A stretch of DNA of 64,000 nucleotides from Macrobrachium rosenbergii (taxonomy: Eukaryota > Arthropoda > Malacostraca > Decapoda > Palaemonidae), in the NCBI RefSeq assembly GCF_040412425.1, contig NC_089743.1:88078471-88142470 (forward strand), written 5' to 3'. The translations under genes were made by a program, and so were the position numbers. Each line of letters starts with the position of its first letter. The stretch's first letter is position 1. Positions 36,240 through 48,895 of this stretch are shown in pieces. The notes below the pieces were generated by a model. It had not been told where the DNA came from. It ran no database searches and saw only the letters and a list, made by a program, of their open reading frames with translations.

Positions 36240-37440
36240 TTCCTGTGGAAGATGATGAAGAAATGGAAGACATAGACTATTTAACTCCCTGTGCATGAAA
36301 CTAATCGTCATGCAAAACGTGAGAAGACTTGCCAAAGCTTTGAAGTTACATTTGAAGAAATTACGAATTTTATATTACTCTTTTTCTTATCAGGATATAA
36401 TATCAGATCAAGTGAGAAGGATTATTGGAGCAAAGCACAAGATCTTGAACGCCCTATCTTGGCTGCAACTATGAGCAGAAACAGGTTTCAGGGAATCAAG
36501 AAGTTTCTTCATTGTGCTGACAATGCAAACCTTGGTCATGAGATAATGGCTAAAGTGAAACCTCTGTAATATCTTCTGAATTGTTCATGAAATTCTGAGT
36601 ACTGATGAATCTATGACGCCTTATTACGGACGTCATTCCTGCAAGCAATTTATCAGACAAAAGCCAACACGATTTGGCTTCAAATCATGGATCATGGCTA
36701 GTTCAACTGGGATGCCCTATTATGTGAAGATCTATGAAGGTAAATCAGAAAACCAGTTGTCAAAGGAACCTTTAGGAAGTAGAGTAATCTGGGAATGCAT
36801 TTCGGAACCTTTAGGAAGTAGAGTGATCTGGGAATGCATTTCTGCTTGTACTGTACCTACCAAGCACAGGTTCTATTTTGACAAATTTTGTACTTCATGT
36901 GACATAGTTTTAGATCTGGAAGGAAAGGAAATAAATGCCACAGGTACAATCAGATCAAACAGAACAAAGCAATGCCCATTGCCTACTGCAAAAGATATGA
37001 AAAAGAAGCCAAGGGGATCCTATGGCATGGGCGGTATCGGCTTGTTCGACAGATCTTTGTCAGATTTTCACCCTGCAATTAGAGGAAAGAAGTGGTATTT
37101 TCATCTTTTTATTGCTGCTCTGAACACAGGATGGTGTTTTGCTGGCGACTTTATGAAATCAGCACAGGAACTATAATTCCCAACTAAGAATATAGACGGT
37201 CTATTGTTCAGATCCTTGTCAAAGGAGCAAAGCCTGAAAGGATCCATTCAAAAGCCTCAAGGTCAGGCCCAAAAGGAAGCAAAGCTCTCCCACCAGGGGA
37301 AGTAAGGCCAGACAACACTAATCATTGTACTGGATTTCTGGTAACTTCAAGAAGATGCATTGTGTGTAAGAAGAATGGAAAAATTCAGTGCGCAAAACGT
37401 AATGTCACTCTTCATCTGAAGTCATGCTGGCAAATATTTC
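36240..37440 (+). pseudogene. piggyBac transposase (PGBD-like), broken
   Basis: Segments read in order: FEEITNFILLFFLSGYN, DYWSKAQDLERPILAATMSR, NRFQGIKKFLHC, then after a stop and shift DESMTPYYGRHSCKQFIRQK, PTRFGFKSWIMASSTG, FYFDKFCTS, INATGTIRSNR, and IGLFDRSLSDFHPAIRGKKW. These follow the piggyBac DDE-like core. The first two catalytic Asp (DESM and YFDKF) are present. Between KKKPRGSY and GMGGIG about 60 residues are missing, and the third Asp, usually in GGVDLLDR, reads Gly. A 13-residue in-frame tandem duplication (EPLGSRVIWECIS twice) lies at 36767-36844. A Cys-rich tail with CIVC follows around 37350-37440. Confidence 0.85.
36767..36844 (+). repeat. 39-bp tandem duplication within the transposase
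   Basis: GAACCTTTAGGAAGTAGAGT begins each of two 39-bp units that differ at two positions. The duplication keeps the frame. Confidence 0.95.
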
Positions 37441-37863
37441 ACGAAAAATAGAATTTTGCTGTGCACATACCCTTTTCTGCTGTACAGTTATCCACAAACC
37501 CTTTATTATGCTCTTTTATGTTATGTATTTTTCATATATTCTACATGAAGTGTTTCCTTTATCATTTACTCAGTACAGGAACTTTGCGTTTTTGTTTATT
37601 CCCATTTGTTTACTGGCTTTCTTTGCATTGGTGCATGCTGTACGACTGCGCTTGCATGCATGATTGTACATGTATGTGTTCATTTGATTGCAATTCAAAG
37701 AAATTTACTTTTTTGTCATGCTTATATCAATAAAATGCAGTATAAAAAGCTTTCAAATATAATAAGTCTGGGATTTATAATTTCCATTTATTCCTTATAC
37801 CCTGAAGTCCCATTGACTCCCTAGGGAGTCATACCTGTACATTCCATGAAAATATAAATAATA

Positions 37864-37993
37864 AAAAAATCTAGCAACAGGTAATCAAACATATCAAAAA
37901 CACTTCAGAATTAAGTTTAATAAATATAAAAAAATCTAGCAACAGGTAATCAAACATATCAAAAACACTTCAGAATTAAGTTTAATAAATATC
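37864..37993. repeat. 65-bp tandem duplication in the piggyBac 3' region
   Basis: CTAGCAACAGGTAATCAAAC occurs at 37871 and 37936. The two units are essentially identical. Confidence 0.95.
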
Positions 37994-38199
37994 AAAGCAT
38001 AATAAAGCACACTGGTACTCGCTGGGTTAAATGTTGAGAGAAAACTGTAAACATAAAGACAAAAATTTAAGTGTTGCTCTGCACCTCTAGACAGAAATGT
38101 TACTCATTCAAGGAAGGGACATTACTTTAATATGGCAATGTTCTCAGACTTTTATTTGTTATTTGAGTCATTATTCCATGAAGCCTACCAATTTAATAA

Positions 38200-38464
38200 A
38201 GATGGGTTTAGAGACTGTAAAGGGTCACTGACAGGAACTGAATATCTGAGCTAATTGTAGTAAGCACTTGCAGCTTTGGCTGCTCTACAGTAATTGCATT
38301 TCTCTTAAAGCCAACATGTGCAGGGATCCAGCATATTTCAATATTTACATCAGTTTCATATAATTTGTGGAATGAAAATCTGTTGAGCAAAAGGATGCTG
38401 CACTTTAAAACGATAAGAACACAAAACTCCAGACGAAGCTGGTAGGGAATACGTATTAGGAGAA
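38200..38464 (-). pseudogene. LINE RNase H fragment
   Basis: The minus strand reads VNIEICWIPAHVGFKRNA (about 38345-38290), the CW(I/V)P(A/S)HVG-x-x-x-N motif of the RNase H domain carried by jockey/I-type LINEs. Flanking residues are less clear, and the domain is truncated on both sides. Confidence 0.6.
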
Positions 38465-38930
38465 GTGAGTTCATTATGTTTGTTGCATAATATATACAAC
38501 AACAAACAACCTCTGCACTCTTCTTTATATGACCGAGCTGTTTTTGCCTGCAACATTAAACAGACTGCTGCTACAAACAGTTTGCCATTTTCTGGTACCA
38601 GTTTTAATAATACTCAGTTTGCTAAGAGTTTTATCTGGGCTGCAACTAAAATGTGGAATAGTTTGCAAAGTGGAATTGTGGAATCTTTCGATCTCCATAT
38701 GTTTAAGTGAGCAGCAAATTCATTCTTGCTAACATCTCCAGAATTCAGGTGTACCAGTTTTATTTCTATCTCCTCATACTTATTTATATATTTAATCATC
38801 TTTTCCTACAACTTATCTCTTTCTGCAAGCAGCTTCCCTTTGAAGTCCTCTTAGTTTTACACTCTGTTGACTCTTTCCAAAAGGGTTTTCAGCTGAAGAT
38901 TTTAAAAGAAACTGAATATACCTAAGAAAT
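38465..38930 (+). pseudogene. LINE ORF2 C-terminus
   Basis: The plus strand reads HNIYNNKQPLHSSLYDRAVF, then FAKSFIWAATKMWNSL and FDLHMFK before a stop. This is the R(S/F)FIP...xWNSLP...FK tail typical of decapod LINE proteins. Later text (FCKQLPFEVLLVLHS) could be its 3' UTR. It abuts the minus-strand RNase H fragment head to head. Confidence 0.6.
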
Positions 38931-40596
38931 GGTAGGTGAAAATTATCAAAGCTGAAGCCTAAGAATAATGGATAGGAGAAAAAAGGCATAATCAGAAATA
39001 TAGCACAATTAAGAATATAAGAATGGTAACTGTAACGAGACACTGAAATAAGAAAATAATTGAAATACCATTCAACATAAGCCAAGAAACTAGGGGGAAT
39101 AACGCCCAAATAAGAATGCAGGGAACAGTTCACAATGGAAATAAACCATTTTTAACAGATACATCCTGGCACCTATTGCGATGACAATAAAGTATAGCAA
39201 TGCGGTGGAAAATAATGATGGAAGACTGCACTACACCAGTTGATAAATATCACCTACTCGATCAATCCTAAAACTCAAAATATCTTCAAATGAGGGAGGA
39301 AGATCATTCCTAAATTAGTGAAAAAAATTGAAATACTGTACAGCATTGTGACCCAAATCCAAATAATTTTCTCCTCTCTATTGCTTATGTAAAATTTCTT
39401 TTGCCTGCACTGATGCGGTGAGGTTCTGGCACCTGGACTATTGATTTGCCATCGTCGGGTCTGGTTAATCAGTCCTGCACAGTCAAGACTGTGCACCAGC
39501 ATCACATCAAACTGCATTTTCAAGGAGGGTGAGCTGAGGTAGGCAGCCAGTGATAATTGTTGACTGGCATAATGACATACACACAATTCCTAATATGAAT
39601 AAAAAACATCAGAGTATTTCCCCCCAAAATTGTCAAATTATTACAATTATTGTTTTTGTCAAGCCTAACTTTACAGGGAATATGTGGCCTTGTTAGTAAG
39701 CCTCTCTATAAAATGCTAACTCCTAGATTACCTACTGGTAGGTTAAATACCTGATAAAATCAGGTGGAGGCCTGCTTTGCACATTTTTATGACTTGTTTG
39801 ACGGATACCAATTATGTCTGTGAACTCATAACAGCTTGCCAGAATGATTCATTTTTATGGGAGTGAAAAGTAGTGCAGGACATATAGTAGCTAGAATGCT
39901 ACGTAGCAAAACAATGAGATAATATGAAAAGTAAGACTGGGACTTAAGGAGTAGTACCATGAACCTTCAGTGCAACCAATGGTTCACAAGAATATGGCAC
40001 TCTCGTTGAGAGGAATGAATGCCAAATAATCAAACAGCAAGTTTAATCAATTTCAATTTGTTATCATGTTCGTTATTCTTCTCCAAGACCAGCCATTCAC
40101 TGGATTTTAAAATGAAACAAAATCAATTAAGGGAATGGGTTTACTTAACCTAGTCATTACAGGTGCATCTTTGGTAATGTCCCCATCAATGAGATTAGTG
40201 ATGGATAATTACTAATTAATAGGTCTCTCATCAGAACTTTTTAGTTGGTCTTGCCTGAATCTTTATCATAATTTGTTATCAAGTCTAAGGGCTGAGAGAG
40301 AGAAATGGTTCATCACCTTTGACTTGTACAGATTTGAAGCAGCCTTGAGTACCCAAGTGCAGATACTATGGATTTCAATATGAATTGAATCTGAGCTTTC
40401 CAATGTCCGATACTTAGACATACAACTGGTCTTATCTGAAAATTGGATGCAGCAGTTCCTATGTATAACACCATTAAAGTTGATCTGTCAGCACCTACGA
40501 TGTAAATAACAGCTTTGACAGCAGATTTTTAAAGGTGGCAAGCCAGTAAATGAATGATAGAAATTAGAAAAAATAATAATTTTTTCTATAGACAGG
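38931..40596. other. Intron DNA without recognisable genes
   Basis: AT-rich. The open frames at 39133-38813 and 39586-39275 (minus) have no recognised motif or splice support. Confidence 0.5.
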
Positions 40597-40680
40597 TATG
40601 GGGGAATTTCCACAACCATCCCAACAAACTTGAGCATATGATTTGTATTTGGTCAGTACAAAATAATCTTTGTTACAATC
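40597..40680. repeat. Dispersed repeat, copy 2
   Basis: Shares ordered blocks with 3527-3608, including GGTCAGTACAAAAT. It lies at the left edge of the GC-richer block at 40.7-43.2 kb and could be that element's terminus. Confidence 0.6.
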
Positions 40681-40699
40681 AATTACTTATACTTTTACT

Positions 40700-43210
40700 A
40701 AAAAAGTAACATTAAAATTGACTAATGGCACCTTTTCTTCACCAATATCAAATGACAACACGAATCCTGAAATGGGTAGCGCTGCAACCTTGTCTGTCTC
40801 TCAAGTCTCATCAGTCTCATCTAGGCAGGCTTCAGCATCTCGATATTTGCCACCCACCGATTAAGAAGGTTTTGCACAGGGGACCTCCTTTTTCTCATAT
40901 CTCGGTCCCTTGCTTGGATGTTTCTTCAGATCTTCCCATCATTGGAATGTGTTTTAGGGTCTCTTCATCTGTATCCCATTCCTTCCCTTTCTGGCCTCTT
41001 AGTATGATTAGCAGCACATTCACCTCTAGACTGATTAGGCATGTGTTTGATCCTCCAACAGGATGACATGGAATGGAATGGATGTTTCCCTTTTTGGAGA
41101 TTTTTCATTTTAAACCTGCAACCATTCTTCATAAGGTTACACTTCTTGTCCACACAGTGAAGGTGACTCTTCCCTCTCAGAACTACTGGCCATGTTACAG
41201 AGTTGGTCAAAAGTTCATATTTCACTGCACCCCTGCTTCTCCTGTTGTCTCACTGTCAATGGCACTGGCTCTCCTTCAGTATAGCCTTTAAAGGCCCCGC
41301 TCCTGTTTTTTTTTATGTCTGCAGGTTCTCTTCATGATTCCCTAAACTTGACAGGCCTTGATGACTGTACAGATTTTAAGACTCTCATACACTCGCCTGC
41401 CTCTGTGCTCAGTTCCTATGTACCCAACTGACTCAGGTACTTAGCAGACTCATGTGCTTGTCTTTCCTCATGTCCTTGTTTGCCCTTGTGTTCTCTGCTT
41501 CAGATTCCCAGCAGCCCCACCCCAAGCCCCTTCTTTGCCCCATATCAGGTGCCTTGGTTTTCCAATGTTCCTTAATCTTTCACAACTACCTCTGACACCC
41601 TTTGGTACACCAGTGCATTTTGTTGCCCTTGGGAGTGCATTCGATTTTTAGTCTAGGCTTCTACTGCTTCATCCAGATTTAAGGTTCATCACTGGCATGC
41701 ATTGCTACTACCATGAGATTCCTCCCCCTTTTCTCTTGAAACCAAGTCCCTAATTGCCTAGGAGTTCCTGGAGCCACATTAAGGATCATCTTAACTTCTG
41801 TTCTTGCTGATCCAGATTATCTGGTTCTTGAGATGCAAGTCAATTGATCCCCAGCTTTGTCATGCTCTTAAACTGTCCCTGAGGGCAGTGTCTCCCTCAA
41901 GCCCCTTCAGTCTTCCTACTGCTCACCTCATCCTGCAGGCTCTTCTTTTCTTGCCACTCATTACCATGAGTTACAGCATTTGATTGTTTCTCTTCTATTG
42001 CATCTCAAATGGTTCCTTTCCTGCTCATTCTACTCAATCTGCTCGCCCTATCTGATGTGCTTCTTCAATTTTCTTCTTCAGGCCCTTCTGGACTCAGTCC
42101 TTAAATCCTGCTCACTTTGTTCATTTTGGCCTCCTTGCTGGCACTCTTAACTATTTACAGCACAACTCTCCTATTAAAGATCCTCAACACACCTGCTTTT
42201 CTTTAATTATAAGGTATTTTGCTGTCACTCTTCTGTTTGACAAAAGTGTCAGGGTGGCGCTACTGGTTTATCTATCAAGGCCACATTTTGACACTTTTCA
42301 CCCTACTCTGGGAGTCAAGACCAGCCGTTTTTTATTTGGCAATCATCTGAGCAGCAGTTGTCACATTTCTCTATCTACTTTTCACCTTAGAGGTATTCTT
42401 GGATCCAGACCTGTTCTCAAGATGGCTCTTGCCTTTGCCTGGTTGTCTCCTCTACCCTGGTCCCTCATTTGATTGCTGGTATCGTGTTGGGTTGGTTAGG
42501 CGCTACATTTTGCATTGAGTTTAGCCCCCAGAAAGGCAAGAGCTGGAGTTCAGGCGCAGCAATCGCTTGCAGGTCATTCAGTTAGCAGTGGTTATGGCTA
42601 GGAATTGCTGTTTTCCTCTCACTTAAGCTTATTTTCGTTCTCTACATTCATATTTCAAAATGCATTCCGGTAGTCACAATCATGTTGTGAGGAACATCCT
42701 TCTCAGGCCTGTCCACTGTGCTTCTTTCGGCAAAGCACTGCTCCTTCAGGTTTCCAAGGGGAGTTTTGATAAATCTACTGTATGGTGGATGTCTGTCGCA
42801 ACTCCTTGGCCCCTGCTCTTCCCTTTCGATTTCATGCTATCTACAGAGTGCCTGTATCAGTTTCCCTTGCTTCGCCATCTTTAATATAGATGCCTCAACC
42901 TTATCGTCCTAATTTGCTCCTCCTGCTCCCTAGGGTCTTCCATATATCTACAGACTGACTTTCCATACTCCACAAAAAACAGAAGCTCTCTTGAGTCAAG
43001 AAGTTGGTGTCAGTGGGGGCCTGACCTCAGGGGATCTTTGAAGTCTGAGTTTTTCAGCACTAACTCTTGGTTTTTGCATTTCTTTTTGATTCTTTTCTCC
43101 CACCATCATCCCTCTTCCCTTTGACTCACATGGTGTTGTGCTTTTTCTCAGGCACCAGCCTTTATGCTTCAGATGTTTGGCATGTGTCACAATCTGGGGT
43201 AATATATTCC
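40700..43210 (+). pseudogene. GC-richer block with decayed coding-like frames, probable retroelement
   Basis: For about 2.5 kb the plus strand is C/T-rich and carries consecutive open stretches of 60-113 codons in changing frames (40725-41066, 41073-41291, 41454-41651, 42254-42472, 42660-42884). Ser, Pro and Leu dominate. The left edge coincides with a dispersed repeat. No reverse transcriptase, protease or integrase motif could be identified, so the class is open. Confidence 0.3.
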
Positions 43211-46200
43211 ACTGAATTCATTATTTATGGAAGCTGACTCGATTTCCAAGGTCATCATTAACTTTAATGTCTGTCATCTACAGGTACTGCACTTATTGCA
43301 TCTAGATCTACTTTAATCATCTGAAGCTCATCCGCTTTGTCCTCACTCCTGAATTTCAACTCAGGAATTAAAGGGTTTATATAGCAAATGATTCTTTTAC
43401 AATCAACCAAATTACCATATCATAACTATTTTTCCAACTCGTTCAGGGTTGGTTGTAACCTTGAAAAACAGGTGTACAGTACTGCATTACGAGAACTATG
43501 TGGAGGCAGTATGTCTGAATCTTGGAACTGCAAATGCTTACAGATTTTTTACTGAAGATGAGGTTCCTTCAAATTAACTTCAAAATGAACTACCCACATC
43601 AAGTAACGATGAAAAGAAATTTCTTTTTTATAAAACAGTTGCTCTTACAAACCCATGTCATAATAACCCTTACTCCATGCAAACAGTCCCAAGCCACACA
43701 ACTGACATGCAAACCGTTCCAAGTCACACACGTGACATATCGTGAAGGGAAATCCTACTGCATGCCCAACTCACGCTCCACTACCCCAGACAGCAATGCG
43801 TCTTACTTCCAGTGACTTCTGAAGAATATTGGTTGTGTTATATATTGCTGTGGCATGACATCCATTTGGTTTTGTTCTCCATTTTGCTTTTTTATTTTAT
43901 ACCATTTTGATGTGTGCGCTTTGTGAGTTTATCACTAATTCAGAGCATTTTTATCTTTCAGTTAGTGGGATGGTTATCACATTTCTTTTGCTGTGAGTGA
44001 CCAGCACTATTCAGGGAGTAACTAAAGGAATTCATGCCATAAGGGAAGTTAAAAAAGACAGCATGGTAGGTATAAGGAAGACAAACAAGAAGAAATTTCA
44101 AAGGAAAGACTATAGTGACAATTAGTTGCAACTTAACAACTCTTTAGTGGTTCGACTGGTTAAGCCCCTGCCTCCAAGACCTTCAGTAAACTCTTTTCTG
44201 GAAGATCAAGCCCCACTGCTGCATCTTCCATTCAAGGCCATTTACTATCCCAAACCAGAGGACAGCAGACGGTCAGACCTCTCCAACTAAAACACTTTCT
44301 AAAGGTTGCCAATGATACCTAGACCCTCCAATAAACCCCATAAAAACCAAGGAATCATATACATCCTTGAAGACAGCAAGGTTTGATATTAATAATGAAA
44401 GTTTTGAAGGTGGAGCAGTCCAGTGAGAAGACAACCAAAGACCTAAAGGCTCTGAAGGATGAGGCTTGGTTCTTCAAGATTCTGAATCAGGTCTGCAAGA
44501 TTTTAAATATCAAACACCTTTCTTAAACACTGTAAGATGATTTGGCAGCAGATGAAAGACATAACAATGAGAGCAACTCTTCAAAACAAGAGCTTTGATG
44601 CTCAGAAGGGCAAAACTGTAGATATTATACCTTAAATGGAAGAATGAGGGAAAAGTAGTGCTTTGATCATCCCATTAGAGCCCTAAATTCGTCTTTCCTA
44701 ACAATCAATGATTGAGGATATTCTCCAAGTCTGAAGTCTGAAGTATGTCTTCTGCAGGCTGGTTGCCTTTCAGTGCCACAAAAGTTGAAGCAAAGAATGT
44801 CTCAGGACTGGCAACTCTCTCCAGCAGATATGGATCTGAACAAGAAATTCTGCAGGGAGATTCTCACTATTCTAAACTGGCTAAAGAGAGAATAAAACGG
44901 AATTAGCTACTGAGGGAGATCTTATACATCATTTGTTTACCCATATAATGATGACAATGAGACAGCATCTTCAGAGGACTATCCGGTCTCCTACATTTTG
45001 GTGAATCATTAAAACTGCAGGTCACTGTCCCTTAAACCCCTTTCTTTTCCAAGTAATCAAGAAGTCTATTACAGGTTACAGTATCAACTGCAGTATAATC
45101 ACTACACCATCATGCTTTCCAACACATCATATACTAAGTCAAATAATTTAAAAAAAAAAATCTTGTGCTTCATTTTACAATGCCTTCTAGCCACAGTTCT
45201 CTATCAGTTATGAAGACGAAATTGGATTGTAAAAAATACAATTTTATTACAAATGTCCACTGGGATCTCTTCCCTTTCATGCTCTACTGCAGTATGATAT
45301 CCATGGCAATTGTCACATAATATAAAGCATAATCAGGCAGTTCTGAATCTAATAAGTAAACTGTAGCAACATAACACCACACTTTAAACTAAGAAATGAT
45401 CCAAAAACCTTGAAACATTCAGTTCATCTAGAAGGGCACAAGAGTACTTGGCACATGACTAATGTGGAAGCTGGCCAAAGAAGCAACTGGGGAACAGCAA
45501 TACATAAACCTTAGACAACTGAGCTATCAACCAAAAAGCAGTCAACATGACTCCTATGGTAGCATTCAAACTCTTGATAACACACAAAAAATGTTCACCT
45601 GCAAATGTAGCACAAGACCATATGGTCCCTAACAAAATGAGATGCAAAAGTAAAGAGAAGCAAACCTTATCAGAAAATTTATATACCGGTAATCCAAGTG
45701 CTGATGTTCTGAGAGGTGCACTAAAGCAGTGATGGTGCATAACAAATCATACAAAAAATAAATAGAAAAATCACTGCTTGTTTTCAGTCTCCAAAGTAAA
45801 AATGATGAGCATATTCACATTTATAAAACGGATATAAGAAACAAATTAGCAACCCACTAGATTTACTCACTAATTGTATCAAATTTACAAAATATGCCCA
45901 TAAGGGCCTGTTTTCATTTTTCTGCATTTATTTAAATTTTAATGCAAACCTCCAGGTAGCATTAACAGTGCTGCTTCTAATCCATGGTTCTGGTCTGGGG
46001 TGGTTTAAAAGTCCATCAGTGAGAGGAACTCAGATTTCTTATTTGTTTCATATACAGTTTTTCTAAAAATTGTACCCCATTTTCTACTATCATAAATTAT
46101 CAACAGCAACTGTGCCACATCCAATAACATTGTACATGATATTTTGTATATACACAATGTAAGAAAACTTATATCTAAAAGATTAACTTAATCGTCATAT

Positions 46201-46779
46201 TTATATTATTCAACTGCATGTAAGCTAAAAAAAAATTAAGACTACATGAAAAAAAAATATGTTGAAAACCATGAGGTAATACTCAGAATCTTTTTCAAAA
46301 CAAAATCTGTCAACCATGCTTCCCTTACAAGCTTTGTTGAGCCTTCTTCCTACATGATCCTAACAGACACTTATTATCTTATTCTCCTTTACAGCACTGT
46401 TCTATCTCCTGCAAAGGTGCACTTCAAGATATAATTTAGAGGTTCTGGAGAAACACAGTAGTTGGTCACTCACCAGTCTAGGTAAGGCACAGAACATAAT
46501 GGAATGGCCTATGGTCCAAGTCCAGGCTACTGGAAACCCTGATTCACTCTTGCACTGGCAAATTTCACAATTTACAGGATTCGATCCCAGTTAGTTCAAG
46601 ATTCGTAACAGCATCTATTGTGAGAGGGGTGAGAACACAAGTAAACACTTGAGGAGCACAACAACGCCCTCTTCTTCAAAACTCCTATGGCGAAAAGACC
46701 CGTAACTTCGGAGTCACTGCCTTATCCACACAAGATAAAACGCCCAGCCAATCCGCAGGCCAAGTTGGGCACTAAAACA
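43211..46779. other. Intron DNA, nothing recognised
   Basis: AT-rich with a few 60-97 codon open frames. 44.1-44.9 kb is less AT-rich and could be further decay of the DIRS-like element at 46.8-48.9 kb. The hydrophobic minus-strand frame at 45740-45459 matches no family I know. Confidence 0.4.
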
Positions 46780-48592
46780 TCATGATCTTCTATTTTCCTG
46801 GCGAAGGCTCCTATCAACCAGTCCAGAAAGCTGAAGACTTCCAGTACTTTAAACAAGTGCTCCAAAAGATGATACAAACTCCGAAGAAGTGAAGAAAACT
46901 TTAGCAGAAGAAAAAGCCGAGCAATGAGCTGAGTCTATCAGACCTGAGAAGTCACCTTGGGAAGAGGCAGCATCTCCCAAGGAAGGAGCTTTTCTGGTTG
47001 TGTAAGAGAGATATCTCTTGGCTGTCAATCTAGCAAAATTAAAGGCAAAAGTGGCCTTCCCTCATTCCCTCTTAACGGACAACCAATCCTCTACCTATCC
47101 AAGTGCCTTTCGCGCAGACGAAGAGAGAACCATCTGCGGTAGGGGCGAACTAGAATCTGCTGGGTTTCTCAGAAGGAACGTGGAAGCAGGCAACACTGGA
47201 GCAGCTGGTTGGGAGTGAGAGGGGAAGGTTGCCAAAAGATATCTCATCAGGGAAGCATAAGTCGTAGGAGGAGGGTCTGGTACAGTACTACTACTTCCTC
47301 CTCTGAAGAAACAGAAGACAAAGTAAGGTCTTGAGAAGGCTTATGTGAAGGGGGAGCCTTATACAGAAGGCCCAAAACATCTTCAAACTGCTTCTTGATA
47401 TGCGTGAAAGAAGGATCTTCAGGCATGCGAGCAGGAGACGATAACGTAGGTGTGCATTTAGTGGAAGTCAGGTGGACAGTTGGCGTCGAGCGCTTTGTGG
47501 GAGCCAAGCTGGCTTGAGGCAGGTGCTTCAGAGTACAAGACGGGCACTCGCTGACTGGGAGGCGGTCTGGCAAACACTCAGGACGCTCATGTGGGCGCCT
47601 GGTAGAAGAGGAATGTTTCTTAGAAGAGCACTTATGAGCCGAGTGATGAAGTTCAGCATGTGAACGCTTGGAAGAAGGACGAACGGGGCTGCACCATGTA
47701 CTGCAACCCTGTTGTGGACTAGCAGAACTCTCTCTGGCACGCTTTGGAGAAAGGGAGAGGCGTCTCTATCACGAAATCTCTTCAAGGGACGAGATTCACC
47801 AGGGAAGTACCAAAAATGCCTCTGATTAGCACTATACTGCAGTCACTATCAGAGTCAGATGATAAATGGTGGGCACTAACTGTGATGCCTTTCCAACGGC
47901 TGTCAGAATTACGAAGAACTGAGTCGGATGAGGGGGCAACTGGCCATGGGCAAACCCTGCTAACCTCCTTTGGACCTCTGGTATGTCTGCTCCCAGGTTC
48001 AGGGGAGTGTGACAGTGACCTTCGTCTGGGAGCGTCAGCGGGATGGACAGCCACCTCCTCCACTGGCACCGACACTTGTTTAATACTCTGCACTTCGTCC
48101 ATAAGGACTTTAAGCGATTTACCCGACTAAGACACAATATTAACTACGAGCTCGAATTTACAATCGAACTTACTCTCGAGGCTGGCTACAGATCTGAAGC
48201 ATGGGAGCCAAGAGTAGGAGTAGATGGAGAATTATTAGGAGGACTAAGGCTAGGGGATAATGCAAGGGCAGGAGAAGAAGGAATGTTATGGTCAATGAGT
48301 TGAATGTTAGTGACAGGCTCTACATTGTAAGCTCTACTCTCTAAACTCTACTTTCTATTCTAACAGCCGCCTTCCTTTTCCTATCTCTACCTACCTTATC
48401 CAAATAAGACCAGAGAACCTTCCATTTCTTCTCATCCCATCCAACACATTCGTCACAAGTAAGACCTACCGAACACTCTTGTCCTCTACATTTTGCACAG
48501 ATTGTATGACTACCGTAGGTTACTTTGGTCATTCGGGTCTTGCAACCCTCCCTACAATACCTAATACTTGATGAACCGGAATCAGACATCAT
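46780..48592 (-). pseudogene. DIRS-type ORF1 (gag-like) with Cys/His motif, decayed
   Basis: The minus-strand frame from 48592 begins MMSDSGSSSIRYCREGCKTR. It then shows ICAKCRGQECSVGLTCDECVGW, a Cys array spaced CxxxC - 14 - CxxC - 4-5 - C - CxxC-like. A Ser/Pro-rich region follows (about 47650-47250: CLPDRLPVSECPSC, SSVSSEEEVVVLYQ), and then, around 47050-46850, ARKALG, FARLTAKRYLSYTTRKAPS and SSAKVFFTSSEF. Order and style fit ORF1 of crustacean DIRS elements as I recall them, without a database check. Frames shift at least four times. No reverse transcriptase was located to the left. Confidence 0.5.
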
Positions 48593-48895
48593 AAATAAAC
48601 TGTAGAAAAACCACTAGGCCAAGCTGAAACACTACCAAAATAATGGGTACTTCACCAAATCCTCGGGAAAAGTGAAGAAAAAACATCAAATTCAACCACC
48701 AAACCATTCAGTGTTGATGGTAAAGCTGGCAGAAAAGTAGTGACAATTGCTGTTACATTGTACCTATTGTTCCCCAATAGAGGGCGGGGTAGTTACCTAC
48801 TCTATAAACAAATGAATCGCTACCTCAAACTTCAAATTTTTAACTGCCGTGCAAATGGAATGTATAGCTATGTAATTACTTGGTAAGTTACATAT
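48593..48895 (-). repeat. DIRS 5' terminal repeat and leader preceding ORF1
   Basis: The minus strand from 48895 starts with GTAACTTACCAAGTAATTAC then ATAGCTAT, the same terminus as the element at 53834-55103. About 240 nt later comes the ORF1 start. This ties ORF1 to that terminal-repeat family. Confidence 0.6.

Larger units (their letters stand above)
35636..38026 (+). mobile_element. piggyBac-type DNA transposon with TTAA target duplication
   Basis: The element starts TTAA|CCCAGATGG and ends CTCGCTGGG|TTAA, with CCCAG...CTGGG terminal repeats and TTAA on both sides (35632-35635, 38027-38030). Length is 2391 bp, normal for the family. Subterminal blocks include ATTGACTCCCTGAGGAGTCA (about 35650), GGAGTCAATGGGACTTAGGG (36003) and AGTCCCATTGACTCCCTAGG (37807), which form inverted pairs and are themselves partly palindromic. 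The interior encodes a broken transposase on the plus strand. Confidence 0.85.

Noticed and set aside
45459..45740. Hydrophobic 93-codon minus-strand frame
   Set aside because: As above: no recognised family, no flanking splice sites that join it to OGDH.
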